Positions 9,685 through 18,148 of a DNA stretch of 64,000 bases are shown here, piece after piece. Under the pieces are notes generated by a model. It worked only from the letters and a program-made list of their open reading frames with translations, was not told the DNA's origin and searched no databases. Location: assembly GCF_026262505.1 (NCBI RefSeq), contig NC_067206.1, positions 33,867,896 through 33,931,895 of the forward strand, written 5' to 3'. Position numbers and translations under genes: made by a program. Position 1 is the first letter of the stretch. Each line of letters opens with the position of its first letter. Origin of the DNA: Trichomonas vaginalis G3 (Eukaryota > Parabasalia > Trichomonadida > Trichomonadidae).

Positions 9685-9996
9685 ATGAAACCAGTGGAAA
9701 TGAAAAATGATATTTCAAAAGAATGGGAATATATTAGAAAGCAAATGGAAAGGTTAAATGATGTTAAACGTGAACAAATTAATTCAGGGCTCATGAATTT
9801 TAAACAAGGGAATAAAGTTTTAATTCATCTCGATTATGGAAAAACTGATAAATCAATGACAAAAAGAAGACGAAGATTTGACACAATAGCTGAATTTGTT
9901 AGATATATTAACGGCAATGCATTAGTTGAAGTTGACAATAAATTAATAGAAATTCCGATTTATTTTATTACTCCATTATATTTAAATAATATTTAA
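9685..9996 (+). CDS. Integrase C-terminal domain (second frame)
   Basis: 103 residues from the first ATG. The frame is open upstream into 'YYYNNTWHRTI', the typical post-catalytic segment of rve integrases, which shows this is the end of the preceding gene after a frameshift. The rest is a small basic SH3/chromo-like tail (KMT-type basic patch 'TKRRRRFD', then beta-strand-like segments) expected to bind DNA. Expression as a separate protein is unlikely. Confidence 0.7.
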   Translation: MKPVEMKNDISKEWEYIRKQMERLNDVKREQINSGLMNFKQGNKVLIHLDYGKTDKSMTKRRRRFDTIAEFVRYINGNALVEVDNKLIEIPIYFITPLYLNNI

Positions 9997-10016
9997 TTTT
10001 TTTATTTCGTAAGAAA

Positions 10017-10280
10017 ATGAGTGACAACAAAGCAGTCAAGAGTCCAGACAATGAATATAAAAAGAAACTAAACAGAATTAAATCAAAAATATGCTATTAC
10101 AAAAAGAAGTCGCAATGCGGTGGGGTTGAAAACGATAAAGAAATAATCGAAAAATTAGAAACTTATCGTTCAATCCTTAAACTGAGTGAAGCAAAAATAA
10201 AAGAATTTAATAGAATAAATAAATTGATTGGAAGAGATGAATTTAATAAAGATGAATTTTTAAACTCAATCCAAATTTAA
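10017..10280 (+). CDS. Small basic protein of unknown function
   Basis: 87 residues, Lys-rich, predicted mostly helical, with 'YKKKLNRIKSKICYYKKK' near the N-terminus. No recognised family. It follows the integrase by 20 bp with the start context TTTATTTCGTAAGAAAATG, so it is probably a real element gene, possibly a small DNA-binding protein. It converges on a tiny minus-strand frame whose stop overlaps its own. Confidence 0.55.
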   Translation: MSDNKAVKSPDNEYKKKLNRIKSKICYYKKKSQCGGVENDKEIIEKLETYRSILKLSEAKIKEFNRINKLIGRDEFNKDEFLNSIQI

Positions 10281-10441
10281 TTTTTATTCCTCTTCGACAA
10301 CGTCTCTCTTTCCATCATTACTGCATAACCACATTTTCTCAATTTTAGTGGTTTGTTATTTTTAACATGTTCTTGCATCATTTTTATCATTTCCTCCCTT
10401 GTTATGATTCGTGGTAAATTTTGAGCTTGTGGGGTATTCAT
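10277..10441 (-). CDS. Tiny basic protein (54 aa), unknown
   Basis: A 54-codon frame starting MNTPQAQNLPR and ending KRNKN, with its stop inside the stop region of the convergent gene at 10280. The start is preceded by TTTTTATTTTTATCATAA, the same AT-rich context as the other element A genes, which is the main reason to believe it. There is a possible helical 'REEMIKMMQEH' segment; no family recognised. Confidence 0.45.
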   Translation of the reverse strand: MNTPQAQNLPRIITREEMIKMMQEHVKNNKPLKLRKCGYAVMMERETLSKRNKN

Positions 10442-10576
10442 TTATGATAAAAATAAAAATTTGTTATCACTTATTTTATCGTTAATGTTTTTAGGTTATT
10501 CAATAATTAATTATTTTTGAATAACTGGGAAATAAATTTACGTCAAATATGCAATTTATAAAATCTTATGTCGACA

Positions 10577-10650
10577 GGCTACGTAGCACAGTGGTCTAAG
10601 GTGGTGTTATGGAGGGGTCAAGGTCTGTGGTTCGAACCGCGACGGCGCCG
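10577..10650 (+). tRNA. Degenerate tRNA-like sequence (possible Pol III promoter)
   Basis: The length fits a tRNA (73 nt plus a G). The A box TAGCACAGTGG fits TRGYNNANNNG at positions 8-18. The B-box-like GGTTCGAACC is one base short. Five of seven acceptor pairs can form (GGCTACG with CGGCGCC) and the D stem is partial, but I cannot fold an anticodon arm. It resembles Leu/Ser tRNAs in 'GTGGTCTAAGG'. It is probably a captured tRNA pseudogene; alternatively an internal promoter for a Pol III transcript. Confidence 0.35.
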
Positions 10651-10715
10651 TATTTTCTTATTTTCTTTGTTTGTCTTGTTTGTCGTGAATAAAAAGTGTC
10701 ATAAAAGTGCTCTAT

Positions 10716-10789
10716 CTTCCACGGGAATAAATAAAAAATTTACTTTATTTCTTCTTTATTTCTTCTTTATTTCTTTGTTCCCGTGGAAG
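10716..10789. repeat. 12-bp perfect inverted repeat with 50-bp loop
   Basis: CTTCCACGGGAA at 10716-10727 pairs with TTCCCGTGGAAG at 10778-10789. The loop is a pyrimidine-rich TTTATTTCTTC repeat. It could be a terminator or a remnant of a small mobile sequence. Confidence 0.55.
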
Positions 10790-10908
10790 AAGGGTTTTGC
10801 TGTTTTTTCTCAACCGAAATCAATGATTTTTTCATTTTTGGAATCCTTAGCGAATGAGGAATCTTTTCTCTCGTGGAAGCTTTGAACAAAAATATAATTT
10901 AGGTGAAG

Positions 10909-10924
10909 AGGTGAGATCTCACCT
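10909..10924. repeat. 16-bp perfect palindrome shared with element B
   Basis: AGGTGAGATCTCACCT, flanked by TTTAGGTGAAG. The same palindrome, with the same flanking words, occurs in element B at 50783, 51036 and 52091. Confidence 0.8.
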
Positions 10925-10956
10925 GTTTTTTCACCTAATTTTTCACCCCAGTTTTT

Positions 10957-11048
10957 TCACAAGCGTTTCACATGAATTGTACGATGTATATTTGAAATCC
11001 TAAACAATTTCGTAGCTTCTATTTCTTCTGTCAGTATGTCAAAACATT
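10957..11048 (-). pseudogene. 3' end of an element-B gene transplanted into element A
   Basis: About 30 codons ending at a TGA (10957-10959) match the C-terminus of the element B gene at 51147-52060 with only a few base changes; both end in the residues 'HRTIHVKRL'. The upstream part of that gene is missing here. The palindrome that follows the gene in element B follows it here as well. This is a recombination footprint. Confidence 0.8.
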
Positions 11049-11061
11049 TACGTTCATTCGG

Positions 11062-11082
11062 TAAGCCCAGACCTTTGGGTCA
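11062..11082. repeat. Mini-hairpin at the fibre gene 3' side
   Basis: AGCCCAGACCTTTGGGTC: GACC pairs with GGTC around TTTG. It belongs to the same CCCAG-containing hairpin family as 4829, 8827, 18812 and 41085, and sits at the junction between the fibre gene and the element-B remnant. Confidence 0.4.
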
Positions 11083-11089
11083 AGCACAT

Positions 11090-12403
11090 TCATTGAACTC
11101 TATACCATGTGAATACAGTCATAAATGGCGGCATGTAATCTTTACTTTGTCCCGTTGTTTGTGTATATCCTGAAACGCGATGTGTATGGTTTCCTCCTCC
11201 CTCAGTGTTACTCCAGTAACAATCTATAGCAAACTTAACGTTGTCTTTAACATCATATCCTTTACCTTTTATCATTGCTGACCAATCCCAATATCTATGC
11301 TTATGCCAACCCGCTTGAGATGTACTTAAATCTATGTAGTGACTATGTGCAGGTAAATTTTCACCTGAAATCGTTTTACTTCCTCTTGTTTCCTTTGAAG
11401 AGTTTGCACAATACAAAAACCTGTCAACTATTTGTTCCCACGTACCGAAACCCAGAACTGTTGCTGGATTTGTTGAGTTCATTGACGTATAAATAGAGCC
11501 TATAGGATATAATGTTTGAAGAATTTCTGTCTTTAATGTTTGAAGCTCTTTTTTGTCTGCTTTCTTGTCATATAAATCTTGAGCAGTGAATTTAATATTA
11601 TGTTCATCCTTCATGACATAAACATCTTTACATCTAATGTTTCTCATCGTCGTTATGTCGTCATCCGATGTTAAACCTTGTGGAAAGTTAGGAGGTTTAC
11701 AATATAATACATCCCCACCAGTTTCTTCAACCGTTCCTTCAATACTTTCTATAGCAATAGTTGTAAAACTTGTATGTGTATGGTTCTTATCTGCCTTCTT
11801 CATTAACTCATTGTTAACATAAGTTTTATCTGCTTTAAGGTCTAAACATCCTGAAACCCATCCTGTATCGGCTTTAGTTTTTAAAATCTTTGATGTCCAT
11901 TCATGATACCATTCAACCCTTTCTATAATTTCATTATCTTTTTCATTAACATATTCCTTATCTGCCTTCTTCATTAACTCACTAGCCACAAGTCCCTTAT
12001 CTGCTTTCTTCTCTAACTCACTAACCACATATTCCTTATCTGCCTTCTTCATTATGTCATTTAGGAAACCTTTTATGAATTCCTCATTTAAATTAAATCT
12101 TCCAATCTTCAAAACTTTAGGAAATGCATTTAATGCGTAATATCTCTGTTCTTCTGGTGGAATTGATGTTATATCATCCGTTATTCCTTTAATTTTTGAA
12201 TTCATAAATAAAATTTCTTTTATATTTGATATCACTGCACCACCTTTGCAAACGAATTCGAAATGGTCATTTTTCAATACTATCTCCAAATCTCCATATT
12301 TCAACATTTGCGTTTGTTCTGCCGTCTTTGAATTATATGCATATATGGCGTATGTAATGGTCTGTGCCTTAAGTTGCTGTGGTTGCTGTTGTTGTTTAAT
12401 CAT
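11090..12403 (-). CDS. Phage-tail-collar-type fibre protein (intact copy)
   Basis: 437 residues. The N-terminal 125 residues are unique to this element and probably attach to the virion. Residues about 130-220 are tail-fibre repeats ('KKADKEYV', 'LKADKTYV') typical of phage trimeric fibres. The C-terminal 150 residues match the phage tail-collar/gp10-C type tip: 'YPIGSIYTSMNSTNP', 'GFGTWEQIVDRF', metal-binding-like His pairs (HSH, HKH, HTH) and the ending 'PPFMTVFTWYRV'. It likely forms a receptor-binding fibre on the element's virion. The C-terminal half is about 80-85% identical by eye to the broken fibre of element B at 43628-44871, whereas the N-termini differ. It is the best-preserved fibre here. 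Confidence 0.85.
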   Translation of the reverse strand: MIKQQQQPQQLKAQTITYAIYAYNSKTAEQTQMLKYGDLEIVLKNDHFEFVCKGGAVISNIKEILFMNSKIKGITDDITSIPPEEQRYYALNAFPKVLKIGRFNLNEEFIKGFLNDIMKKADKEYVVSELEKKADKGLVASELMKKADKEYVNEKDNEIIERVEWYHEWTSKILKTKADTGWVSGCLDLKADKTYVNNELMKKADKNHTHTSFTTIAIESIEGTVEETGGDVLYCKPPNFPQGLTSDDDITTMRNIRCKDVYVMKDEHNIKFTAQDLYDKKADKKELQTLKTEILQTLYPIGSIYTSMNSTNPATVLGFGTWEQIVDRFLYCANSSKETRGSKTISGENLPAHSHYIDLSTSQAGWHKHRYWDWSAMIKGKGYDVKDNVKFAIDCYWSNTEGGGNHTHRVSGYTQTTGQSKDYMPPFMTVFTWYRVQ

Positions 12404-12427
12404 TTATTATGATTTAAAAATAAATAT

Positions 12428-12895
12428 TTAATCTGTTATCTCATCACCTATTTTTTCTATTTGAAATTGCCATAATATTTCATTCATGAATTCTAAATCA
12501 CAATCAAATAGGTCGGTTACTCTAAATTTAATATTTGATAAATCTTTTGAATGAAGAATAAATGAATTCCCAGATAATTGAAACGGATATGATAAAGAAA
12601 ATATGTTTAAGTTGATGGATAAAATGTTTTGTATTGATGGGTAAGAGTTAGGGTCTAATGTTTGATGTGAAAATCTCATTGGGGTATTAACTTTATCACA
12701 TTTGATTAAAATGAAATTGGAACCGGTGTCAGAATACAAAACATCCCCAACATCTTTTTCAAAATTTAATATCCCCAACAATGAACGAAGATGAGGAGTA
12801 CAAAATTTAATTTTCAGCGGAAATTTAATAAGGTTATTTATTTCATCAAGTTCAAAAAGTTTATCAGGTTTTGATTTAAAATTTTCTTCTACCAT
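12428..12895 (-). CDS. Minor virion protein candidate, C-terminal part
   Basis: 155 residues, beta-rich, without long helices: 'KIKFCTPHLRSLLGIL' then 'NILSINLNIFSLSYPF' and a final strand-rich 'LSNIKFRVTD ... ILWQFQIEKI'. The pattern of LLG followed by alternating strands and a final assembly-like strand resembles the minor capsid/penton-type proteins of Polintons; this is a by-eye judgement. Its ATG overlaps the end of the preceding frame (12889-13137) by 7 bases, so both are probably one gene split by a frameshift, although translational coupling is possible. Confidence 0.5.
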   Translation of the reverse strand: MVEENFKSKPDKLFELDEINNLIKFPLKIKFCTPHLRSLLGILNFEKDVGDVLYSDTGSNFILIKCDKVNTPMRFSHQTLDPNSYPSIQNILSINLNIFSLSYPFQLSGNSFILHSKDLSNIKFRVTDLFDCDLEFMNEILWQFQIEKIGDEITD

Positions 12896-13137
12896 ATGAT
12901 AAATGATTCATTTAAATAACTTAAAATCATGTTAATATCCCATTTCGTTATCACATTATTTATATACATATCATACGTTTTTTCAAGGTCATCTTTAATA
13001 AATGATATATAATCTGAAGGGTCTAAAAGAATGGGATTAAATTTACCACTCACAGAAACGAGAGTAACATTATAAATTCCGCTAACTGTTAAATTTAATT
13101 CACAGTTATTATTCGAAATAATATTGATAATTGACAT
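12889..13137 (-). CDS. Minor virion protein candidate, N-terminal part
   Basis: 82 residues, beta-rich start ('CELNLTVSGIYNVTLVSVSG') followed by a helical stretch. It ends in an overlap with the next frame and probably forms one protein with it. Its start lies 20 bp from the divergent start at 13158, so the two genes share a very short AT-rich promoter (TTTTTATTACGATTAAAA). Confidence 0.5.
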   Translation of the reverse strand: MSIINIISNNNCELNLTVSGIYNVTLVSVSGKFNPILLDPSDYISFIKDDLEKTYDMYINNVITKWDINMILSYLNESFIIW

Positions 13138-13157
13138 TTTTTATTACGATTAAAAAT

Positions 13158-13636
13158 ATGGTAAAGCGTTATTTTCCAGTGATAAATAAAACTAGAATAA
13201 GATTACCTCAAGAATTCATAAATTCAACGAATAAGAAATTCATTCATGTTATAAATTTTAGTGTTTTCAGAAAATATGAGTCAATGTCATATTCATCATC
13301 GGGTTATATTTCACTTCATTCAAATTTAGTTCAATCAAACCCATATAATGACCATTTCATAAGATTTTCAGATGGTATTAAAAATGTAATTGATAGATTA
13401 AAATATGAACAGATTGACAATATCGAATTTTTGGAATTTTGGTTTAAATATCCTGATGGAAAAAAGATTGAAGTTAAAGATAAAGCTGATACTATAACAA
13501 AAACAATTACAATGACCGATCCAGATAGTGGGAACAAAAAGAAATAAAACAAACGATAGAAACTGGTGAAAGGTCAATTATTATTGATTATGATTCAAAG
13601 GATTATTATTCAATAATGTTAATGCTTGAATATTAA
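13158..13636 (+). pseudogene. Small structural-like protein, frame-broken near its end
   Basis: It starts MVKRYFPVINK at 13158. The first frame stops at 13547, but the other frame carries on as 'KQTIETGERSIIIDYDSKDY' to a stop at 13634-13636. This implies a one- or two-base error near 13530 in an A-rich tract. The product is beta-rich and ends 3 bases into the 3' end of the convergent gene at 13633. No family recognised; its location among virion genes suggests a small structural role. Confidence 0.55.
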
Positions 13637-14334
13637 ATGGCCTTAACAAAGAATTTTTCAAGTGATATTTTATATTCATCAACTATTTTATTATAAATAT
13701 CATTATAAGTTAAATGAAGTTCAGTTGTTGTTCCGTTCTTTGATATCTTAATTGTGCTAATATCCTTTATAGGATTTATTTTTGCAACTGTTCCGCAGCA
13801 TGAAACCTCATCATCTATGAAAAATTGAATCTTCACGTCTGAATCCTGAACATCACAAAGAATGGCGATAATGTGAATTAATGATTCATAAGGTAAAATA
13901 ATTAAACCGGATTGATCAATTAAATTTATTATTGAATCATAATTATTAATTATTATATCACGGTAAATTTTCATTAATTCAGAATTAATGTCTATTTTAT
14001 ATGGCGCATTGCGACTGTAATCGTAGATTCCTGGGTTCTCGATGTTTGATGAAAGAGGTGGGGGGTATGTTGGATATGTGGGAATTTCAACGGGTTCTTT
14101 ACCGGGTTCAGATAAAATGATTGGGTCTCCATTCTCATGGTTTTCTTCATTCTCTTCATTCTTTGGTAAGTCACGAGTTAATAAATTTGGTTGAGTTGCT
14201 GACTTTGTTAATTCAGGGCTAACATTAACTTTAACATTTTGAATAATTCGTGATTTATCATCATTTACGTTATAACCAACCGTAATCTCTGCTTTTGCGT
14301 TAGTGTTCTTTTGACTTGTGAAACGTCTTCTCAT
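13633..14334 (-). CDS. CCG-motif Polinton protein with Pro-rich linker
   Basis: 233 residues. The N-terminus is basic (MRRRFTSQKN). A Glu/Asn-rich and then Pro/Tyr-rich linker follows (about 75-110). The last 85 residues form a compact domain: 'YESLIHIIAIL', an acidic run, 'CCGTVAKI', 'IKISKNGTTTEL' and a helical 'ISLEKFF' end. The same domain, with the CCG in place, occurs in element B (58861-59439), where it is also next to virion genes. It is conserved between otherwise divergent Polintons, so probably important for virion or replication. Function unknown. Confidence 0.7.
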   Translation of the reverse strand: MRRRFTSQKNTNAKAEITVGYNVNDDKSRIIQNVKVNVSPELTKSATQPNLLTRDLPKNEENEENHENGDPIILSEPGKEPVEIPTYPTYPPPLSSNIENPGIYDYSRNAPYKIDINSELMKIYRDIIINNYDSIINLIDQSGLIILPYESLIHIIAILCDVQDSDVKIQFFIDDEVSCCGTVAKINPIKDISTIKISKNGTTTELHLTYNDIYNKIVDEYKISLEKFFVKAI

Positions 14335-14417
14335 TTATAATTGAATAAAAAAAGAAAAATATATTTAAAGTTTTATTTAGTTGTTACGGTAATATCCCAA
14401 GGTTCATCATTGTTTGC

Positions 14418-15317
14418 TTATACTTTCTTTGTAACTGCACCAATTATGTTATTGATAATGCTTTGAGTTTCTTCCAGTCTTATTTTATCATTTACAATAT
14501 CTTTAATCATTTCATTACATGCATTCTTAAAACCATCTGATTTTTCCAATTTACGTCTATCACTTTCTTTAATTAAATCAAAGTTATAACCTTGTTGAGA
14601 ATAAAGTGGTTTCTTTATCAATTCCTTGAACGCTTCTGAAAGTGAAGATGAAGAAATTCTTGCCACTTGAATTGGTTTAAATTCTGCTTTCATTGCTTCT
14701 TTCTGTTCATTGAACACTGGATCGAATAAAGCAACTTTAAAGAATTTCTTAGCTGGAATTTCAGGTCTCAAATTTGTATATTGACCATCAAACTGATTAA
14801 CATATCGTGGTAATCCATCCGGTCCTTCTTCAATAGCATTTAATTCTTCATTGAAATAAGAATATGGATTATAACGGTATGAATTAATTGAACCATGTTC
14901 ACCTTCTCCAATGTATTGTTTAACAGCTTTTCCATTTTCATCAAATTGCATAGGATAACGTTCATTATATGCTTTACGTTTAGGATAATCAGATATAGTT
15001 AATTTATACCCATTTATGACTTTAATATTACCTTGACCATCAGTAACGAAAACTTCATTTATACCATCAGGTTTTCCATTTGGACCCGTAATGTCTGCTT
15101 CGTGTGCTTCCCAATTTGGACCATGACGTTTGGCATATGCTTGAGCTTCTGGTAATGTTAAAACATTTCTCATTTGTTTAACATCCTTTTGAAGACCAGC
15201 AACAATGTGGACTAATTCTTTCATTCCATCAGGAACTTTCATAGTTCTATTATATGCACCCTTTTTGTTTGTCCCTTGTTTTAATGGAACCTGTAGAAGA
15301 TTTGCTATTTCTGTCAT
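14418..15317 (-). CDS. Putative structural protein with NGY motif
   Basis: 299 residues, not assigned to a known family. The middle part (about 70-125) is striking: '[18 protein letters not shown]', then '[19 protein letters not shown]', a Gly/Asp-rich segment with the look of a virion assembly or minor capsid protein. Residues 40-60 and 250-299 are helical. It lies between the CCG protein and the packaging ATPase in the leftward virion block, with a typical AT-rich start context. The structural role is inferred from position. Confidence 0.6.
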   Translation of the reverse strand: MTEIANLLQVPLKQGTNKKGAYNRTMKVPDGMKELVHIVAGLQKDVKQMRNVLTLPEAQAYAKRHGPNWEAHEADITGPNGKPDGINEVFVTDGQGNIKVINGYKLTISDYPKRKAYNERYPMQFDENGKAVKQYIGEGEHGSINSYRYNPYSYFNEELNAIEEGPDGLPRYVNQFDGQYTNLRPEIPAKKFFKVALFDPVFNEQKEAMKAEFKPIQVARISSSSLSEAFKELIKKPLYSQQGYNFDLIKESDRRKLEKSDGFKNACNEMIKDIVNDKIRLEETQSIINNIIGAVTKKV

Positions 15318-15357
15318 GTTTAATTATAAATAAAAAATAAAAATTAATTATAAAAAG

Positions 15358-16017
15358 TTAATCAAATTTAACACTTCCTTTATTTAAATCAACTATTATT
15401 TTTCCATGTTCACCTAATTGCTGATATTGTGTGTAAAGTTCATTAATGCTCATTGGTAAATTCACTTGATAAAGCATAACGTTCAACTGTTGACGACTAA
15501 ACCCACTGAAAATGAAAAGTGTTGATAGATTTGATTTAATGTTTGTGCTTAATGCTTTGAAGTATTGAACGGCCATGAAGAATGAACACTGAATGTGTCG
15601 ACATTGAGTTAATAACTGATTAAAATATGATTTCTCATTTGTTATTAGTTTTGATTTCACTGCATCATCTAGAAAAATGAGTGAATGCAAAAATTCTCTA
15701 TCAAAATTTGAAATAGAAAGTGTTTCAAATAATTCATCCCGTTGTTTATCAATAATTTTATCCTCTAATCCTTGCTTCTTGATTGTATTATATAATTCTT
15801 TATACATTAAAAAGTTTTTTAAATAATCTTCTGCTTCTTCTTGTGATAAATAAATAATTGGAATTTTGATTAAATGCTTTAAAGATTCAAATGTATCATC
15901 TGAAGGTGAACCTGAACGGTTGATATAAATTAACACATGTGAATGGGGTGAAGTGTTAGCAATAATGATAATTTGTTTTAATATCGTTAATGTTTTTACC
16001 TTTATTTTGTTTACCAA
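15358..16017 (-). CDS. A32/FtsK-like packaging ATPase, C-terminal part
   Basis: 219 residues. It carries the Walker B motif 'SLIFLDDAV' and the following 'LTQCRHIQCSFFMAVQ' sensor-like segment, typical of genome-packaging ATPases of Polintons and related viruses. The Walker A lysine lies at the frame junction with the next entry: the A5 tract at 15993-15997 has one base too many for the frame to continue. This may be a sequencing or assembly slip as well as a true mutation. Confidence 0.8.
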   Translation of the reverse strand: MVNKIKVKTLTILKQIIIIANTSPHSHVLIYINRSGSPSDDTFESLKHLIKIPIIYLSQEEAEDYLKNFLMYKELYNTIKKQGLEDKIIDKQRDELFETLSISNFDREFLHSLIFLDDAVKSKLITNEKSYFNQLLTQCRHIQCSFFMAVQYFKALSTNIKSNLSTLFIFSGFSRQQLNVMLYQVNLPMSINELYTQYQQLGEHGKIIVDLNKGSVKFD

Positions 16018-16174
16018 TTGCTGCAGTGATTGAATTTAAGTAACATTCAGAATATGGAATTTTCATTAATTTTTCCTTAGATAGAGCATTTCTATTATCA
16101 CTCAATGCTTCATTAATCATATCATCTACGTATGTATTATATACTCCCGCTAATTCTTCAGAATTTAAATCCAT
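15956..16174 (-). CDS. A32/FtsK-like packaging ATPase, N-terminal part
   Basis: 72 residues ending shortly after the Walker A start 'AAIGKQNKGK'. The matching Ser/Thr and the rest of the ATPase are in the other frame (15358-16017). Start at 16174 follows TTTATTTTTGATTAA. With the next entry it makes one ATPase of about 265 residues, close to the family's usual size. Confidence 0.75.
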   Translation of the reverse strand: MDLNSEELAGVYNTYVDDMINEALSDNRNALSKEKLMKIPYSECYLNSITAAIGKQNKGKNINDIKTNYHYC

Positions 16175-16198
16175 TTAATCAAAAATAAATTTATAATT

Positions 16199-17839
16199 TT
16201 ATACATTTCTATTCATCAATATTTCATCATATGAACTTCTATACTGTGGTGGTGTACCTGTTGGATGATATTTCAAACCTTCATCCGGTGTCCATGTCCA
16301 ATATGTAGTCCTAGTAAACCAAACCTGAGGAGGATTTGTCACTTTTGAACAGTAAGTGTCATTTTCACCCTGAATGATTGGATAAGCTTTCACTTGTACT
16401 GTAACTTGTGAGTTGAAAGTTTCTAATCCATCAAAGAATATACCCGCTCCATCACGTTGAACTGGAATAGTGCATAAGAACGAAGTTTGGTCTTTCCATG
16501 TTCTAGCTAATGGCTTGCCATCATCATCATTCAGTGGTCTAGTTAATGAGTCCTCGTATTCTTCTGTGCATTCATTCACCCCATCTAAATCAGAAGCTTG
16601 AAGCATACGTGTAAAGAATATGTCACCCACTGTGGTCATCGCTTGATCGGGAAAGTTTCTGGAATCTATAGTGACCTGAAGACCTCGAAGCATTGGATTT
16701 TCTAAAACTGTTCTTTGCATTGCATTCTTCGGAAATGCTAACACAACATCTGTAACATTATGAAGAGCGTATGAGAAATCTGAGCTGATACCTTCAGGAG
16801 TGATGCAACCTCCATTTAGTGAACGAACGTCAATATGTTGAGCTGGAATCATGAATGGATCTTCCTTACTAAATAAACGTGGTATTGCTTTAACTGATTC
16901 TTCAATTAAACCATATCCTGGTGTAATGCATTTATCCTCTAAAACTTCCATCTTTGTGCATGAAATAATAACGTCTTCAACTGTTGCGTCAGCAGATGTA
17001 GCGGCTAAGCCTGTAATTAATTTGGTAGGAAGTCCGATTTGTTGGAATTTGCGATCATATTTATAAACATGATTCATAATCTTTTCATAATTTTCATCAG
17101 TTATCTTTTCATAAACATAATTTTGTAAATCAGCAACTCTTAACGGGTCAACCTGACAAAATACTAAAGTATCCCTGAAAACATAATATTTAAGAATGAT
17201 TTCACCAAATGATTTAGGATAATCATCGAACGCCTGAAATGCTAACAAATCATTTACCGGAATAATCATATCAAAAGTGATATCAACTTCTTCATTTGCT
17301 TTCTTGAAAACTTCTGAAGGGTCAATATATTTACCACATACTGAGTTATCATATTTTTGAACATTATTATATAACGAATGAACAAACTTTTTAACTTTCC
17401 TTTCTGATTTTGGTTTATATGTTGCAAATGCAAAAGATTCACGGGCGCAATCCATCTGAAGATAACCGGCATCACCTCTTTCGGTTTCTACTTCTAATTG
17501 TTTAAAGCTTTGATTTGATGATTTGTAACCAATGAATAAACGCATGCATTTAAAAGCGGCATCACATGTGAAAGCTTTATTTGAAACTAGAGTTGCTCTA
17601 ACTTTGCGTTTAATATATGTGTCACCTAATTGGTTCACATCATGAGCCGGATTTGTAATTCTTAAATGAGTTTGTTTATCATCAAAATATGGAGCATCAG
17701 AGTCATAGCATGAACTTTCAAGTTCTCTATAATATCTTCTTCCATCATTCTTTGCGAATATTTCATTTATCTTTTCGAATGAATGAAACACATTTCCATT
17801 AATCGGTTTGGTGTTTGGCACTAAATAGTTAGTCGTCAT
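16199..17839 (-). CDS. Major capsid protein candidate (double jelly-roll)
   Basis: 546 residues, intact, rich in beta-strand-like segments and without membrane helices. Size, order next to the ATPase and strand patterns ('VDITFDMIIPVNDLLAFQAF', 'YYVFRDTLVFCQVD', 'GLQVTIDSRNF') fit the Polinton double-jelly-roll capsid protein, which builds the icosahedral shell. The C-terminus is aromatic- and Pro-rich (VWFTRTTYWTW). The family call rests on layout and composition, since the fold cannot be read directly from sequence. Confidence 0.7.
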   Translation of the reverse strand: MTTNYLVPNTKPINGNVFHSFEKINEIFAKNDGRRYYRELESSCYDSDAPYFDDKQTHLRITNPAHDVNQLGDTYIKRKVRATLVSNKAFTCDAAFKCMRLFIGYKSSNQSFKQLEVETERGDAGYLQMDCARESFAFATYKPKSERKVKKFVHSLYNNVQKYDNSVCGKYIDPSEVFKKANEEVDITFDMIIPVNDLLAFQAFDDYPKSFGEIILKYYVFRDTLVFCQVDPLRVADLQNYVYEKITDENYEKIMNHVYKYDRKFQQIGLPTKLITGLAATSADATVEDVIISCTKMEVLEDKCITPGYGLIEESVKAIPRLFSKEDPFMIPAQHIDVRSLNGGCITPEGISSDFSYALHNVTDVVLAFPKNAMQRTVLENPMLRGLQVTIDSRNFPDQAMTTVGDIFFTRMLQASDLDGVNECTEEYEDSLTRPLNDDDGKPLARTWKDQTSFLCTIPVQRDGAGIFFDGLETFNSQVTVQVKAYPIIQGENDTYCSKVTNPPQVWFTRTTYWTWTPDEGLKYHPTGTPPQYRSSYDEILMNRNV

Positions 17840-17908
17840 TTATTATTAAATAAAAAATCAAAATTAAAAGATGAAAATGAATTTTTAATTTTAATGAAAT
17901 AATCAACT

Positions 17909-18124
17909 ATGGCTGCAGGATTCTTTAAGAAACTGTGGGATAAAGTAAAAAGAGGAGCGCATAAAGTTTGGGAAACAATGAAGAAAGGAGCAAATTGGAT
18001 ATTTAAGAATAAAGAAGCAATTAGTGACGTTGCTGAATCAATAACGCCAAAAGCTGCCCCAATAAGAGAAATTTTAAATAAAGGAGAAAAAGTTTATCAA
18101 AGACTTCAACCGATACTAAGATAA
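17909..18124 (+). CDS. Amphipathic pVI/mu-like small virion peptide
   Basis: 71 residues beginning MAAGFFKKLWDKVKRG, a strongly basic amphipathic helix with aromatic residues on one face, like membrane-lytic or core peptides of adenovirus-like viruses. Its first ten residues are identical to the convergent neighbour at 18149-18385. It lies directly behind the capsid gene in divergent orientation. Confidence 0.65.
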   Translation: MAAGFFKKLWDKVKRGAHKVWETMKKGANWIFKNKEAISDVAESITPKAAPIREILNKGEKVYQRLQPILR

Positions 18125-18148
18125 AAATAATATTTATTTATTTTTCCA

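Larger units (their letters stand above)
10442..10956. other. Non-coding insert region between convergent blocks of element A
   Basis: No convincing gene; the 105-codon frame here reads through RNA-like and repeat sequence. Contents in order: an inverted repeat GTTATTCAA/TTGAATAAC (10494-10527), a tRNA-like sequence (10577-10650), a perfect 12-bp inverted repeat CTTCCACGGGAA (10716-10727 with 10778-10789) around a TTTATTTCTTC tandem, and the palindrome AGGTGAGATCTCACCT (10909-10924). The right part matches element B. Confidence 0.6.

Noticed and set aside
10568-10885. 105-codon frame over the tRNA-like region
   Set aside because: It reads through the tRNA-like sequence and a perfect inverted repeat; the N-terminus is Arg/Trp-rich nonsense.
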